DNA of 8,233 bases from an uncultured Halieaceae bacterium (GTDB lineage Bacteria > Pseudomonadota > Gammaproteobacteria > Pseudomonadales > Halieaceae): NCBI GenBank assembly GCA_938045215.1, contig CALINF010000161.1, positions 1 through 8,233 on the forward strand, given 5' to 3'. The notes under the pieces were generated by a model. It saw nothing but the letters and a program-made list of their open reading frames with translations, was not told the DNA's origin and made no database searches. A program made the position numbers and the translations under genes. Positions 1 to 6,639 of the stretch are shown one piece after another. Position 1 is the first letter of the stretch; each line of letters starts with the position of its first letter.

Positions 1-1647
1 GTCGTCATCTGGGCGCCAGTTTGCAACGAGCCTCCAGGTAACCTCATCCCAGTCCTGCGTGTCTTTCAGGGCGCCTTCCGGTGTGGTGAAGCCCGTTTGC
101 GCTTTGTATGCGAGCAAAGATGAATCAGGAAGCACCTGCTGGGAGAATTCCTTTTCATCGTAGCTATAGCGTAAGCCCGCACCTATATCAAAACTGTCAC
201 TGAATCCGTACTTCAGATCGAGGTAAGCAGAATAGCCCTCGTACTTACCCTTGATGCGGTTGCGGTCGTTGATGTTGCCATCTGCAGAGGGCGTCCAATC
301 ACAGCTGCTGAAATAATAGTCCAGGTAGTAGTCGCAGTAGTAGGTATCGCCGTTGTAGGCATCCAGGTAATTGTAGTAATCGAACAAATCACTACAGGTG
401 TTGTACCAATATCCCAGGCAGTACACGTCTTCTTCCTGCTGACCAAGGAATACCGTATCGATGTCCTCACTGTAGTATGAGGCACCCGCGTACCAGCCTA
501 ATGGTCCGTCGTCATTAGACGTCAGGCGAAATTCCTGTTCAACGTACTCTCCGCTCTGCTCCTGTCCGTAATTAAACGTGCGTGTGGGCAAGCCGTCGTA
601 GTCCTCGACATAGCCATAGTCGTGGTCTTTGTAACCCGTAAGCGAGCTTAGCGTCGCAAAACCCAGGTCATAGTCGATCAACAAGCCCACTGAGTAGATT
701 TCAGCTTCATCTTTGGGCTTCAGCGAGTTGTCGTTGTTTACCGTCAACTTGTCATTGGACAGCGGGATGGGCTCGCCGCCGTTGATACGAGTCTGGTTGA
801 TGTTGAAGGCGTCGCCCTTACCTGTGGCGCGATAGACTGTGCCGAACTGATCGCGATCGTCATATTCGAACATGAGGTCAGCGGTCAGGCGCTCATTCTC
901 ATACCGTGTGGTGATCCTGAAGCTCTGGTTTTTATGATCAATCAGATCGGGGCCACCGGCCAGGTTTTTGACATAGCCATCTTCCTCAGAGTGATAGCCA
1001 GCGATGCGTACCGCTAGATTGTCAGTAATTGGGTAGTTAACGCCACCTTCGAAGACAAGTACGTCACGTTCACCGACATCCAGCTCCGCGTAGCCTTCGA
1101 CTTCTGAGACGTTTGGCTTATTGGTAATGATATTCATCGCACCGCTGACGGAGTTCCGGCCAAACAGAAACCCCTGAGGGCCGCGGAGTACTTCAGCGCG
1201 TTCAATATCGTACAGGCTGGATACAGCTGCACCATTTCGTCCCTGATAGAGTCCGTTCTTATAGAGGCTGACCGATGGATCGCCGCCATTACCAAAGTCG
1301 ATAGTCCGGATGCCGCGAACACTGACGAAATCCAGGAAGCTGTCTTTACTGTTGCCGCTGATGCCGGGTGTGAAGCTAATCAAATCCTTGATGTCGTTCA
1401 GGTTGATCGCGCGAATTGCATCACCTGACATAGCTGTGATCGCAATCGGTACGTCCATCACGGATTCAGCGCGTTTTGTTGCCGTGACGATCACTTCCTC
1501 AAGTTGCTGCGCATGCAATGACTCAGCAGCAAAGCCTGCCATCAATGCAATCGATACAGCTTGCGCCATAGAAGTGCGCTTGAGTGCACCAACTTGAGGC
1601 TGTTTGACTGGTCTGTGCGTCAGCTTGTTGTTCGGAAATGGCTTCAT
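1..1647 (-). CDS. TonB-dependent outer-membrane receptor, N-terminal 549 residues (3' end outside window)
   Basis: Likely an outer-membrane barrel for TonB/ExbBD-energised uptake; the substrate cannot be read from the sequence. I translated this frame across the whole stretch and it is open from an ATG at 1645-1647 to the window edge. The start is supported by a GGAGG seven bases upstream. A long n-region with Lys23-Arg24 is followed by a hydrophobic segment (about 27-41) and a probable signal-peptidase site after Ala46 (SLHA|QQ). A TonB-box-like EEVIVTATKR lies at 50-59. The plug domain follows: VPIAITAMSG near 66, VRGI at 110-113, and the family signature RGPQGFLFGRNSVSGAMNII at 155-174. 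Beta-barrel strands start at about 185. There is no N-terminal STN signalling domain, so transcriptional signalling of the FecA type is unlikely. About 200-300 barrel residues are missing to the left, judging from usual family length. Residues 409-451 form an odd Tyr/Asp/Cys-rich stretch, probably an extracellular loop. It lies downstream of the sulfotransferase on the same strand but has its own leader region and ribosome site. Confidence 0.95.
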   Translation of the reverse strand, partial: MKPFPNNKLTHRPVKQPQVGALKRTSMAQAVSIALMAGFAAESLHAQQLEEVIVTATKRAESVMDVPIAITAMSGDAIRAINLNDIKDLISFTPGISGNSKDSFLDFVSVRGIRTIDFGNGGDPSVSLYKNGLYQGRNGAAVSSLYDIERAEVLRGPQGFLFGRNSVSGAMNIITNKPNVSEVEGYAELDVGERDVLVFEGGVNYPITDNLAVRIAGYHSEEDGYVKNLAGGPDLIDHKNQSFRITTRYENERLTADLMFEYDDRDQFGTVYRATGKGDAFNINQTRINGGEPIPLSNDKLTVNNDNSLKPKDEAEIYSVGLLIDYDLGFATLSSLTGYKDHDYGYVEDYDGLPTRTFNYGQEQSGEYVEQEFRLTSNDDGPLGWYAGASYYSEDIDTVFLGQQEEDVYCLGYWYNTCSDLFDYYNYLDAYNGDTYYCDYYLDYYFSSCDWTPSADGNINDRNRIKGKYEGYSAYLDLKYGFSDSFDIGAGLRYSYDEKEFSQQVLPDSSLLAYKAQTGFTTPEGALKDTQDWDEVTWRLVANWRPDDD

Positions 1648-1895
1648 TATTGTTCCTCCGGCGGTAGCTGATAGTAAGAGCAATTAGCATGCCAGCTAGT
1701 TGCAATTAGAGTTAGCTTGTCATGCTGATGCCTGCTGCGACATCCCCCAAAAGTGTTAATCACTTGCCAAGAGGCTACCGCCAATCGATGTGACCTGCAA
1801 CGGTCTGTTTTTTCTTTAGTCTGTGGGTGCCGATGAACAGTAATGTTCGGTGGTAGTGGGTAGTTCGCGCTGCCGCGGATTTGCTAACGCCGTAG
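1648..1895 (-). promoter_or_regulatory. Leader/promoter region of the TonB receptor with candidate operator repeats
   Basis: This 248-base gene-free stretch lies between the sulfotransferase stop and the receptor start. It contains an exact 8-bp direct repeat, GCAATTAG on the plus strand, at 1680-1687 and 1702-1709 (22-bp period). It also contains a perfect 5-bp-arm dyad, AAGTG-TTAAT-CACTT, at 1751-1765. I could not find a convincing -35/-10 pair with standard spacing, nor a stem followed by a T-tract to end the upstream gene. Having its own long leader suggests the receptor is transcribed or regulated separately from the sulfotransferase, though read-through is possible. Confidence 0.4.
1655..1659 (-). 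promoter_or_regulatory. Ribosome binding site of the TonB-dependent receptor
   Basis: Read on the minus strand, GGAGG is followed by a seven-base spacer and the ATG. This is the strongest Shine-Dalgarno site in the window. It fixes the receptor start at 1647 rather than at the internal Met27, which would otherwise give a more conventional short signal peptide. Confidence 0.8.
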
Positions 1896-3557
1896 CTAGG
1901 TCAGCAGGTTCTCTGGTATTCCCTCGTCGATCAGCGTTTGTCGCATAGGCTCAAGCTGTGACTCATAGCGCCGCCAGCGTCCAACGGAGCGTGTATGTGC
2001 CGGTTGACGCACTTGTACTGCGCTGGCAGTGGTAACAGCAGCTTTCTGCTCATGGAAGTTTAGACACGCTTCTTCCCAGGGGAGTCCGAGAAAGTCGATC
2101 AGGGCGCGCGCATTGGGCTCAAGGTTACTTGCAGTGTCCTCGTACGAGATATCGAAGAAGCGATCGCCAAAACGTTCGCGCCAGGTGGCCATTAACTGAA
2201 AATATCTGGCGTGATGCCGCGCCATTTCTTCCTGCTGATAGGAATGCAGGTAGGCATCGGCAAACAGTTGCTTGAAACTGGCAAAACACGCATCCATTGG
2301 ATTTCTTCGCAGGTGCACGATTTTGGCGTTGGGCAGCGCCTTGAGGATCAGGGGTATGTACAGATAGTTTGGCGGCAGTTTGTCGACGAACCGGGGAAGA
2401 TTCCCCCGTAATTTAGCTGTGAGCTGAAGGTATGAGCCACCCAGCCGCCGTGGATCTATGTCGGCCGCCAGTGTCGCGAGTTTGGCGGACTGGTGTTTGG
2501 GCTCCCGGTAGTCCGATAGCCTTCTTATACATTGGCCAAATTGCTTCAGCTCTCCTGCTGAGAAAACCGTCGAATGGCTGGTGATAATACGTTCCACCAG
2601 CGTGGTACCGGTTCGAGGCTGTCCCACTACAAATATGGGCGCAGCGCTTTCGTGTCCTGGCTCGCCCCTATCCATCCAGTCCCGGGTAAAGGTATCGCGG
2701 AATGCATCGTACATCTCGATCTCTGCCTGCTCATCGAAATCGATAACGCTGCGTCTGGCGGCCGCGCCGCGGGCAAAGGCTGTAAACGCGCTGTCCCAAT
2801 CCTCCAGATCTTCCAGCTCCTTGCCCAACCCATAGTTGAGAAACGCAAGCCCCTTGGGGTTGCGACCTTCCTGTTCTACGAGTCGCTCCAGTTCAACGAC
2901 ATGACTGCGATCTTTAGCCTTTTTGAGCCCGGAAAGTAGCCAATGGGCGTTGGGGTTTCCGGGCTGCACCTCCAGAGCTCTGTGCAGCAGCGATTCCGCT
3001 TCATCCATATGGTCGAGAAACATCTGGTTGTTGGCCTGATTAATCAAAAACTGCAGCCTCTTTGGCTCCTTTTCGAGTGCTTTGCTGATCCACTTTCCAG
3101 CCTCTGGCTGATCTCCCATCAGTCCGTAGACGGTGCCAATCAGGTCGTCAACGATGGGATTGTCATCGCTATGTGCCACGGCCTGCGCCAACGCTTTATC
3201 CGCTCTGCCAGGCTGTCCGGCCTGAGCAAAAAGGCGCGCGAGATTGGCCCACGCCGCGCCGTGATCGGGCTGCAGTTTTGTGACCGACCCAAACGCATGT
3301 ACTGCGTTCCAGGTCTGCTTCAGTTCCAGTGCGATTAAGCCCACCAGGAAGTGCGCTTCCACCAGATCGGGCTTTGCTCCCAGCAGGCGCCTGCAGCAGT
3401 CACCTGCCTCATTCAGGCGACCCGCCGAGAGGTGCATGAAACCTTCTCTGAGCGTGACCTGCATCCAGGGGGCCTGCTTGGCGGTGGAGCGGTTTGTCAT
3501 AGTTGAGTCTTCTATCTCAGTGCCAGAGTTGGGGGTGTTAACCCGAGATCGTTTCAT
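1896..3557 (-). CDS. TPR-repeat sulfotransferase (Sulfotransfer_3-like), cytoplasmic
   Basis: Predicted PAPS-dependent sulfotransferase of 553 residues with an N-terminal tetratricopeptide array. About five TPR-like helical pairs span residues 34-205, with typical small/aromatic spacing such as A-E-A-G and A-L-E-x-x-P-x-N. A linker (about 210-305) leads to the catalytic domain. The 5'-phosphosulfate loop is GQPRTGTTLVERII at 312-325. The 3'-phosphate-binding segment is IVHLRRNPMDACFASF at 413-428. A conserved C-terminal block, RQPAHTRSVGRWRRYE, lies at 517-532. There is no signal peptide or membrane segment, so it should act in the cytoplasm, where PAPS is available. The acceptor is unknown: small molecule, glycan or protein tyrosine are all possible. 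The TPR array favours a protein partner (inference). The ATG at 3557 lies 15 bases after the LuxR-gene stop but has no clear Shine-Dalgarno. Met20 (3498-3500), preceded by an AGAAGA, is an alternative start that loses no domain. Confidence 0.9.
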   Translation of the reverse strand: MKRSRVNTPNSGTEIEDSTMTNRSTAKQAPWMQVTLREGFMHLSAGRLNEAGDCCRRLLGAKPDLVEAHFLVGLIALELKQTWNAVHAFGSVTKLQPDHGAAWANLARLFAQAGQPGRADKALAQAVAHSDDNPIVDDLIGTVYGLMGDQPEAGKWISKALEKEPKRLQFLINQANNQMFLDHMDEAESLLHRALEVQPGNPNAHWLLSGLKKAKDRSHVVELERLVEQEGRNPKGLAFLNYGLGKELEDLEDWDSAFTAFARGAAARRSVIDFDEQAEIEMYDAFRDTFTRDWMDRGEPGHESAAPIFVVGQPRTGTTLVERIITSHSTVFSAGELKQFGQCIRRLSDYREPKHQSAKLATLAADIDPRRLGGSYLQLTAKLRGNLPRFVDKLPPNYLYIPLILKALPNAKIVHLRRNPMDACFASFKQLFADAYLHSYQQEEMARHHARYFQLMATWRERFGDRFFDISYEDTASNLEPNARALIDFLGLPWEEACLNFHEQKAAVTTASAVQVRQPAHTRSVGRWRRYESQLEPMRQTLIDEGIPENLLT

Positions 3558-3572
3558 CTTACTGCAATAGGC

Positions 3573-4421
3573 TTACTGCCTGGAAAGTGGCGGCTGCATA
3601 TACGCTACAAGCGTATCGCCACCTGCATAATTCTGTGCACTCATCAGGGAGTCAAGGAACAGGTAAAACAGTTCTGCCTGTGAGGAGATCTCCAGCTTTG
3701 CATAGGCGTGTTTGCGGTGAAGTTTGACGGTTTCCATGGAGATGGAAAGTTTCTCTGCTACCGTTTTGGTGCTGTGCCCGTGCAGAACAAGGTTGATAAC
3801 CTGGGTCTCTCGTTCGGTCAACAAACTGGAACCGAAAGCGGTAAGAGCGCCATGTAGCTGTGCCCGCAGATTTTGTGACGCGGCGCTGGAGGTATGTGAT
3901 GCCCAGTGTTGCTGGCAAAGTACCTCGATAGTGGGGGCGATCGCTACCAGTGTTGCGAACTGGGTTGTTGAAAAGCGCGTGCGCGGGGTGATCTTTCCCA
4001 GCGCGATATTGATGAAGCCATCTTCCATCACGGGAAACACATAGCCGCACTCGTCTCGATAACCGCAGTTTCGATACCAGTTTTGGTAGTACTCGGTGTC
4101 TTTGAAGCCCGTTGGGGATAGGTCGCGCAAGCGGAAGACACCGAACCTGCGATCTCGCTCTGCAGCGAGATAATACGGATCCAGCAGGAAGGCCCCCTTA
4201 ACGAAGCGGTCCAGTGTTGACGTGCCCGGTGCGTCCGGCTCCTCAAAGTATTCAATGATGGGCATTGCACCACGCGGGTAAACGATGATGGTCGCATCAT
4301 CGATGGGAATCACCGCCTTCAGGGTAGCGATCAGCTGCTGCGCAAAGTCCTCCTGACCCACCAGTGGGATGAGTTTTGCCAAATGTTGGCTGTAGCTGGC
4401 GTAGGCGGCGAGATCAGGCAT
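3573..4421 (-). CDS. LuxR-type HTH transcriptional regulator with an unassigned N-terminal sensor-like domain
   Basis: A 282-residue DNA-binding regulator. The C-terminal LuxR/GerE helix-turn-helix occupies about 199-258: LLTERETQVINLVLHGHSTK then TVAEKLSISMETVKLHRKHA, with the conserved Glu-Arg-Glu, recognition helix T-V-K-x-H and Y-x-K-L. Residues 1-175 look like a compact alpha/beta GAF- or PAS-like input domain (for example DDATIIVYPRG at 41-51), but I see no receiver-domain Asp pattern. It is therefore not an obvious two-component response regulator. It also lacks recognisable acyl-homoserine-lactone-binding motifs. The start is constrained because an in-frame TGA sits two codons upstream of the ATG and the next Met is residue 53. 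No Shine-Dalgarno precedes it. It probably shares a transcript with the sulfotransferase 15 bases downstream, making that gene and possibly the TonB receptor candidate targets. Confidence 0.88.
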   Translation of the reverse strand: MPDLAAYASYSQHLAKLIPLVGQEDFAQQLIATLKAVIPIDDATIIVYPRGAMPIIEYFEEPDAPGTSTLDRFVKGAFLLDPYYLAAERDRRFGVFRLRDLSPTGFKDTEYYQNWYRNCGYRDECGYVFPVMEDGFINIALGKITPRTRFSTTQFATLVAIAPTIEVLCQQHWASHTSSAASQNLRAQLHGALTAFGSSLLTERETQVINLVLHGHSTKTVAEKLSISMETVKLHRKHAYAKLEISSQAELFYLFLDSLMSAQNYAGGDTLVAYMQPPLSRQ

Positions 4422-4452
4422 AGTTCAAGGTTAGATTGCTGTTCGGGGTCAT
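4414..4452 (-). other. Possible 12-codon leader peptide overlapping the LuxR-gene start
   Basis: An ATG at 4450-4452 opens a small frame encoding MTPNSNLTLNYA, with its TGA at 4414-4416, just inside the LuxR gene, which starts at 4421. A GAGG lies nine bases upstream of this ATG, while the LuxR ATG has no recognisable ribosome site. The arrangement would suit translational coupling by re-initiation. A frame this short can occur by chance, so this is only a candidate. Confidence 0.2.
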
Positions 4453-4475
4453 GGTGTGTCGCCTCAGGAACGTCA

Positions 4476-5345
4476 TCATAGCGTGATTGCCACCCAATCT
4501 AAAAATGCCTGATTGGCGCGGGAGATGGCTCGCCCTTTGCGCTTGGCCAGGGCCATGTCCACTGATGTATCACCCAGGATGGGAATACCTGCAATACCGG
4601 GCTCTTGCTGCGCAAGCATCTGTAGGCCGACAGTCATGCCTACACCCTGTTTCACCATGCGCATCAGCAGTGGAAGAAAATTAGTCTGCAGGCGCAGGTT
4701 CAGTGTCGTGCCGGTTTCGAGGCAAAGCGCGTCCAGTTTGCTGCGAATAAAGTAACCGCTCTCGTAGAGCACCATGGGTTGGTCTTGCAGCTCCTCGATA
4801 GTGACTGTTTTACGCCCGGCCCAGGGATGATTGGAGGCAACGCAGAGCACCATTTTTTCCTGCACCAGGGGTATCAGGTCGAGCTCATTGGATTGCTGCT
4901 CACGGTGAGTGACGCCTATTTCCACTCGGTCTTCGAGCAGCAGGGCCTCCACTCGCTCTGTACCTGCCTGCGTTACCGCAGCACTCAATCCACTGTGTTC
5001 ATTGAGGAACGCTGACAGCAGGTCGGGCAGATAATAGGTGGCCAGCATGGATGGGCACGCGATATTCAACTCACCCTGTATCAGGTCGCGCAGGGAAGAA
5101 CTGGTAGCGAGCAGTTCGGAGGATTCCTGCAGGATTCTACGAGCTCTGCGCAATACTTCCACGCCCTCGCTTGTGAGCATGACGTCACGGCCTGATCGAT
5201 CCAGCAGTTGCAGCCCCAGCGATTCCTCGAGTTTGCGCACGGCGATGCTCACAGCCGGCTGCGCCATATGCAGCTGATGCGCTGCCCGGCTGAAGCTGCG
5301 GTTGTCGGCTACGGCGGCAAAGATTTCCAGCTTACGAAAGTCCAT
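4476..5345 (-). CDS. LysR-family transcriptional regulator, probable GcdR-like regulator of the glutaryl-CoA operon
   Basis: A LysR-type regulator of 289 residues, normal for the family. The winged HTH spans 1-60 (MDFRKLEIFAAVADNRSFSR, then AAHQLHMAQPAVSIAVRKLE, LLDRSGRDVMLTSEG). A linker helix covers about 61-85. A periplasmic-binding-protein-like effector domain follows from about 90 (GELNIACPSMLATYYLPDLL) to the C-terminus. I chose the ATG at 5343-5345, which gives the canonical LysR beginning; a TTG at 5358-5360 would add five residues. It is divergently transcribed from gcdH across a 107-base AT-rich region that carries a LysR-type box. This is the same arrangement as gcdR/gcdHG of Pseudomonas. 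Its effector would then be glutarate or glutaryl-CoA, an assignment from context rather than from the protein sequence. The LuxR gene starts 54 bases downstream on the same strand, so partial co-transcription is possible. Confidence 0.92.
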   Translation of the reverse strand: MDFRKLEIFAAVADNRSFSRAAHQLHMAQPAVSIAVRKLEESLGLQLLDRSGRDVMLTSEGVEVLRRARRILQESSELLATSSSLRDLIQGELNIACPSMLATYYLPDLLSAFLNEHSGLSAAVTQAGTERVEALLLEDRVEIGVTHREQQSNELDLIPLVQEKMVLCVASNHPWAGRKTVTIEELQDQPMVLYESGYFIRSKLDALCLETGTTLNLRLQTNFLPLLMRMVKQGVGMTVGLQMLAQQEPGIAGIPILGDTSVDMALAKRKGRAISRANQAFLDWVAITL

Positions 5346-5452
5346 GTCGTTAATATACAAAATATATTCAAGTTATTAAAAACATATATTTTATCAATGT
5401 CATGGGCTTTGCTACTGTTCGCGCCTGACTACGTGCAACATCGGGAGCGATC
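5346..5452. promoter_or_regulatory. Divergent promoter/operator region between the LysR gene and gcdH
   Basis: This is the most AT-rich stretch of the window. A perfect dyad AATATA-CAAAA-TATATT lies at 5352-5368. Centred in it is a LysR-type T-N11-A box (T5354 to A5366). A second inverted repeat pairs AAAATATAT (5359-5367) with ATATATTTT (5384-5392). The first dyad sits next to the LysR start codon, as expected for autoregulation; the second extends towards gcdH. On the minus strand, TTGATA near 5397 could be a -35 for the LysR gene. No strong plus-strand sigma-70 pair is evident, which would suit activator dependence. Confidence 0.6.
5443..5447 (+). promoter_or_regulatory. gcdH: Ribosome binding site of gcdH
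   Basis: GGGAG lies five bases before the ATG at 5453 and supports that start. No ribosome site of similar quality precedes the LysR, LuxR or sulfotransferase starts. Confidence 0.65.
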
Positions 5453-6637
5453 ATGAGTAAGGGTAAACAGTGGCAGAAGCTGGACTGGCAGGATCCCTTC
5501 TTGCTGGAACAACAATTAACTGACGAACAGCGCATGGTGCGCGATAGCGCGCGTCAATATGCTCAGGGTCAGTTGCAGCCGCGACTGCAGGAAGCATTTC
5601 GCAAAGAAGAGACCGATCCTGAAATTTTTCGTGAAATGGGCGCTCTGGGGCTGCTGGGCTCTACCATTGATGGCTACGGGTGCCCGGGCGTCGATTACGT
5701 AAGCTACGGCTTGATCGCACGCGAGGTCGAGCGGGTGGATTCGGGTTATCGCTCGATGATGAGTGTGCAGTCGTCGTTGGTGATGTATCCGATCTATGCG
5801 TATGGCACAGAGGCCCAGCGCGAAAAATACCTGCCCAAACTTGCTACCGGCGAGTGGATTGGGTGTTTTGGACTGACCGAGCCAGATCACGGCTCTGATC
5901 CTGGCGGTATGGTCACGCGGGCTCGCAGCGTTGACGGTGGCTACAGCATAACCGGCGCGAAGATGTGGATCAGCAACAGCCCGATCGCCGATGTATTTGT
6001 CATCTGGGCCAAGACCGATGATGACAAGATTCGCGGCTTTGTGCTCGAGAAGGGTATGCCGGGCCTGAGCGCACCCAAGATCGAGGGGAAGCTCGCGCTG
6101 CGTGCGTCCATCACCGGCGAAATCGTCATGCAGGACGTATTTGTATCCGCCGAACAACTTCTGCCTGATGTCGAGGGCCTCAAGGGTCCGTTTGGCTGCC
6201 TCAACAATGCGCGCTACGGCATCGCCTGGGGCGCTCTGGGGGCGGCAGAAGCTTGCTGGCACGCGGCGCTCAATTACACCATGGAGCGTACCCAGTTTGG
6301 CCGGCCACTTGCCTCCAAACAGTTGATTCAATTGAAGCTGGCCGATATGCAAACCGAGATCAGCCTGGGGCTGCAGGGTTGCCATCGAGCGGGTGAACTG
6401 ATGGATGCGGGCAAGATTGCGCCCGAGTTGATTTCACTGATCAAGCGCAATTCCTGTGGCAAGGCACTCGATGTCGCGCGCGCGGCGCGGGATATGCTCG
6501 GTGGTAACGGTATTTCCGATGAGTACCCCGTGATGCGTCATATGGTGAATCTGGAGGTGGTTAACACCTACGAGGGGACGCACGATGTGCACGCGTTGAT
6601 CCTGGGCCGCACCCAAACCGATATCCCGGCATTTTAG
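5453..6637 (+). CDS. gcdH: Glutaryl-CoA dehydrogenase (FAD, decarboxylating)
   Basis: Oxidises and decarboxylates glutaryl-CoA to crotonyl-CoA and CO2, passing electrons to ETF. It serves the last part of lysine, tryptophan and glutarate degradation in the cytoplasm. The 394-residue length is normal for the bacterial enzyme. The acyl-CoA dehydrogenase domains are in order: N-terminal helices (about 15-130), beta domain with FAD motif CFGLTEPDHGSDPGGM (138-153) and WISNSP (172-177), and C-terminal helices. Family-diagnostic stretches match my memory of human GCDH closely: SVQSSLVMYPIYAYG at 104-118, GPFGCLNNARYGIAWG at 245-260, RDMLGGNGISDEY at 346-358 and NTYEGTHDVHALILGR at 371-386. The catalytic base is Glu374, and Arg100 lies in the YRSMMS segment used for the glutaryl carboxylate. 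It is the first gene of a two-gene operon divergent from a LysR regulator and is probably glutarate-inducible through it. Confidence 0.96.
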   Translation: MSKGKQWQKLDWQDPFLLEQQLTDEQRMVRDSARQYAQGQLQPRLQEAFRKEETDPEIFREMGALGLLGSTIDGYGCPGVDYVSYGLIAREVERVDSGYRSMMSVQSSLVMYPIYAYGTEAQREKYLPKLATGEWIGCFGLTEPDHGSDPGGMVTRARSVDGGYSITGAKMWISNSPIADVFVIWAKTDDDKIRGFVLEKGMPGLSAPKIEGKLALRASITGEIVMQDVFVSAEQLLPDVEGLKGPFGCLNNARYGIAWGALGAAEACWHAALNYTMERTQFGRPLASKQLIQLKLADMQTEISLGLQGCHRAGELMDAGKIAPELISLIKRNSCGKALDVARAARDMLGGNGISDEYPVMRHMVNLEVVNTYEGTHDVHALILGRTQTDIPAF

Positions 6638-6639
6638 CA

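Noticed and set aside
1806..1816. T-rich run on the plus strand resembling a terminator tail
   Set aside because: No plus-strand gene ends nearby and no GC-rich stem precedes it. On the minus strand it reads as an A-run and cannot be a terminator tail.
2574..2939. Plus-strand open frame inside the sulfotransferase gene
   Set aside because: It lies opposite the P-loop and linker coding region of a clear sulfotransferase. Its translation has no family features and no ribosome site.
5346..5360. TTG start adding five residues to the LysR protein
   Set aside because: The ATG at 5343-5345 gives the canonical LysR N-terminus (MDFRKLEIF), while the extension would start inside the candidate operator dyad and has no ribosome site.
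5516..6385. Long open frame antisense to gcdH (289 codons)
   Set aside because: It lies fully inside the well-supported gcdH gene, its translation is rich in Arg/His/Ala with no recognisable domain, and it follows from codon bias of the sense gene.
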